A DNA stretch of 64,000 bases. Origin: Pogona vitticeps. Lineage: Eukaryota > Chordata > Lepidosauria > Squamata > Agamidae. The translations under genes and the position numbers were made by a program. The notes beneath the pieces were generated by a model. It worked only from the letters and a program-made list of their open reading frames with translations, did no database searches and was not told where the DNA came from. This document shows positions 61,936 to 64,000 of this stretch, one piece after another. The stretch covers positions 183,164,947 through 183,228,946 of the forward strand of contig NC_135783.1 of NCBI RefSeq assembly GCF_051106095.1, in the 5' to 3' direction. Within the stretch, counting starts at the first letter, position 1. Each line of letters starts with the position of its first letter.

Positions 61936-63270
61936 ATTCACTTTGTATTTCTTTCTTTTTGTGTTTACGGCTGTGGCAAAAAAACCCCACAACAACAAAT
62001 GTTGAGAATGGCTGTTCTATACAATAGATACATCTGTCTATATAGTATACATGTACTGTATGTATATTACTCCTTGCTGGAATGTGAGCATCCTGGGGTT
62101 TAGTTAAGAATTCATACTGTGTACTGAAGAACTGTAGTGTTTTGTTCAGCAAGGAAAATATGCAGTCAGATATTCTGAATTCCTTGCACCAAGTAAACTT
62201 GTCAGGTACAACTCATAAGTTCTGTTCTGTTCATACTTTAGATGTGTTTGTCTATTTCCTTGCCTAATAAAAATAACATCCTACCATAACAATGGAAGTC
62301 TTAGGACATAAGTGAACATAACAAAGCTATTTTCATATTACAATTACTGTTTTATTATATTGTTACAAGCATTTCATTCACATCCTGCTAGTGGTAGTTA
62401 ATTGCTTTTACTGTGGTATTGGATATTTTTAAAAGTAGGCCTTGGGGAAATGTGGTATAATTAATTTGAATGACTGGGTTGTTGTTGTGAGTCGGGCAGT
62501 AAACCGATACAAACGAAAATGATTAGCCGTCTTCCTTCTCAATTCTCATATCTTACAAATAAAAAAACAGGCATCATTTGAGATTGAAAAGTGAACCTCC
62601 CAAATTTAATAAGAGTTGGTTTATATAAGTGGCTAAATACAGAAGCACTGGGAAACATTCAGGGCTTGCCATATTGTGCAAACGAAACAGTTGCATGGAA
62701 CAGCATAATTAGCAGGGAAGTGGTGTGTGGTCCAAGGGATACTTTTTGGAATCCCTTAATGGGTTTTGCAAGATGTTGAAATTGTTCAAAACAACATGTA
62801 ACCAGTGTTGCACTTTCAAAATGACAAAGAAAACGGTGCTCAAAATAGTGTGGCACAGCTGTTTCAGGTGGCCAATTATATAGGGCTTGACTTACACAAT
62901 TAGGAGTCACAACAGTTGTAAATATTTAATGTCAATCTGGAAGATAATTCTGTAGCTGTGAAGGCATGAAGATTTTGATTAAATAACACTTAAATTTTAG
63001 ACAACATCTCCAGCAGTCTTGGTAGTTTGGGGAAGGCAGCAAAACTGAGCCCAGCTATTTGCCAGATTTTGATACATCATTGATTGCCACATAGATTACT
63101 ATATACACTTGAAGAATTTTTTATTTTGTATGCGCTCACTCATTAAGTTGCTCCTCACATTACAGTTTTCATGGGTGGGGAAACTTTGTCCCTCCAGATG
63201 GTTTGAATAGAATTGCCAATTGTCAGAGTGGCAACTGAAGTTTCAAGGAAGTCGTATTGCTTTTGTCCAA
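61936..63270. other. Unassigned DNA
   Basis: AT-rich, with no recognised gene or repeat. An inverted or direct repeat family member could be hidden by divergence. Confidence 0.35.
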
Positions 63271-63369
63271 GCAAGTAGACATTATCTCTAAGGACAAAGA
63301 GTATCAGAGAAGGAAACCAAGTAAGTAGACTTTATCTCTTAAGGACAAAGAGTATCAGAGAAGGAAACC
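63271..63369. repeat. Tandem duplication, unit about 50 bp
   Basis: Two adjacent units share AAGTAGAC-TTATCTCT, AAGGACAAAGAGTATCAGAG and AAGGAAACC with few differences. A local recent duplication with no coding context. Confidence 0.88.
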
Positions 63370-63772
63370 TACTTGTTTGTTTTGGGTACTCAGGTTTTGA
63401 AGCTTTCTATCTCTACCCATTCTCAGCTGACTTCAGTGCTCAATGATTCAATGTGAAGGTGCTCATACATGTGTTGTGCTTTTTCAAAGTTGGTGCAACT
63501 GAAATCCAGGACAAATATGAAGGAACAAGAGAGATTCAGTGGGTAGATGCACTTGGGTTCATCATTTGCCATTTGGAGCAACGCAAGGAGAACAGTGCTG
63601 GCATCAAAACATTTCATCTTTTTGTTGCGTGAGCCCTGACGCTAATAACCTGAAAAATATTTGTGGGATTGTTGTGAATCTTTCACAAGTCTCTGCAGCA
63701 GCAAAGAGCCTCAAAATCCCCATGTGTCATTTGCTCTGTATAATAATGCTGTATGGCACAAAGAGCCTAGAT
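63370..63772. other. Unassigned DNA
   Basis: Nothing recognised on either strand. Confidence 0.35.
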
Positions 63773-63904
63773 GTGATTCCCAAACTTGGGTCCCCAGACA
63801 TTCTTGGTCTTTAACACCCAGAAACCTTTGCCAGGACAGCTAGTGGTGAGAGATTCTGGGAGTTTTGTTCATGAACATTGGGGACCCAAGGTTGGGAACC
63901 ACTG
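63773..63904. mobile_element. Palindromic hAT-like MITE, diverged
   Basis: Left end GTGATTCCCAAACTTGGGTC, right end GACCCAAGGTTGGGAACCACTG, with the core CCAGGACAGCTAGTGGTGAG. Same family as the other palindromic MITEs in the window. Confidence 0.75.
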
Positions 63905-64000
63905 GCCGAGAAGTATGATATACTCCAAAATAAGTTTTTCCCTTGGATTTTGACCTGCCACATTAGCTGGGTAGCTGGACTGTCACCAGATACTAGGCCT

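Noticed and set aside
60031-64000. Search for the ALS2 start exon on the plus strand.
   Set aside because: No open segment resembling the ALS2 N-terminus or RCC1-like repeats was found. If ALS2 is the divergent gene, its coding exons start beyond the window.

Overview
The window is nuclear DNA from a squamate reptile, most likely a lizard. Three copies of the squamate Sauria SINE, two BovB/RTE-type LINE fragments, L2, CR1, L1 and R4-clade LINEs, several hAT and Tc1/mariner DNA transposons and two Gmr1-type Ty3/gypsy elements sit around a host gene with ordinary vertebrate exon-intron structure. There are no operons, CRISPR arrays, rRNA genes or recognisable functional tRNA genes.

Host gene: the minus strand from 56291 down to 26227 carries ten consecutive coding exons of CDK15 (PFTAIRE kinase 2, ALS2CR7). 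They run from the initiator ATG to the C-lobe of the kinase. All junctions examined have GT/AG sites and matching phases. The last C-terminal exons were not found; they lie at lower coordinates or outside the window. The CpG-rich block at about 59490-60030, upstream of CDK15, is probably the promoter and non-coding first exon of a divergent plus-strand gene. Synteny suggests ALS2, but no ALS2 coding exon was seen.

Left part (1-26 kb): this is a dense nest of mobile elements. An old L2 LINE (about 1680-9050) is split by a minus-strand Gmr1-like Ty3/gypsy element (2108-8291). A second Gmr1-like element (15556-21742) lies on the plus strand. Both look whole and young, each with one long gag-pol frame in the order Gag, protease region, integrase, reverse transcriptase, RNase H, and no envelope gene. 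Around them are hAT elements with 8-bp target duplications, a 1-kb mariner-like non-autonomous element and two Sauria SINEs.

Middle and right part (26-64 kb): CDK15 introns hold a CR1 LINE, a broken Tc1 transposon, hAT and mariner MITEs, an R4-clade LINE carrying nested L1 and Sauria SINE insertions, a foldback element with a 15-bp target duplication, and two hAT MITEs sharing one target site. Upstream of CDK15 lie an older RTE element split by a hAT element and a younger BovB LINE.

No clearly unprecedented system was found. The observations most worth a second look are the integrase-before-RT gypsy pair, two non-conservative changes at very conserved CDK15 kinase positions, the foldback element, the shared-target MITE pair, a diverged ~175-bp tandem repeat in a CDK15 intron, and the candidate divergent CpG-island promoter with a CLEAR-like E-box.
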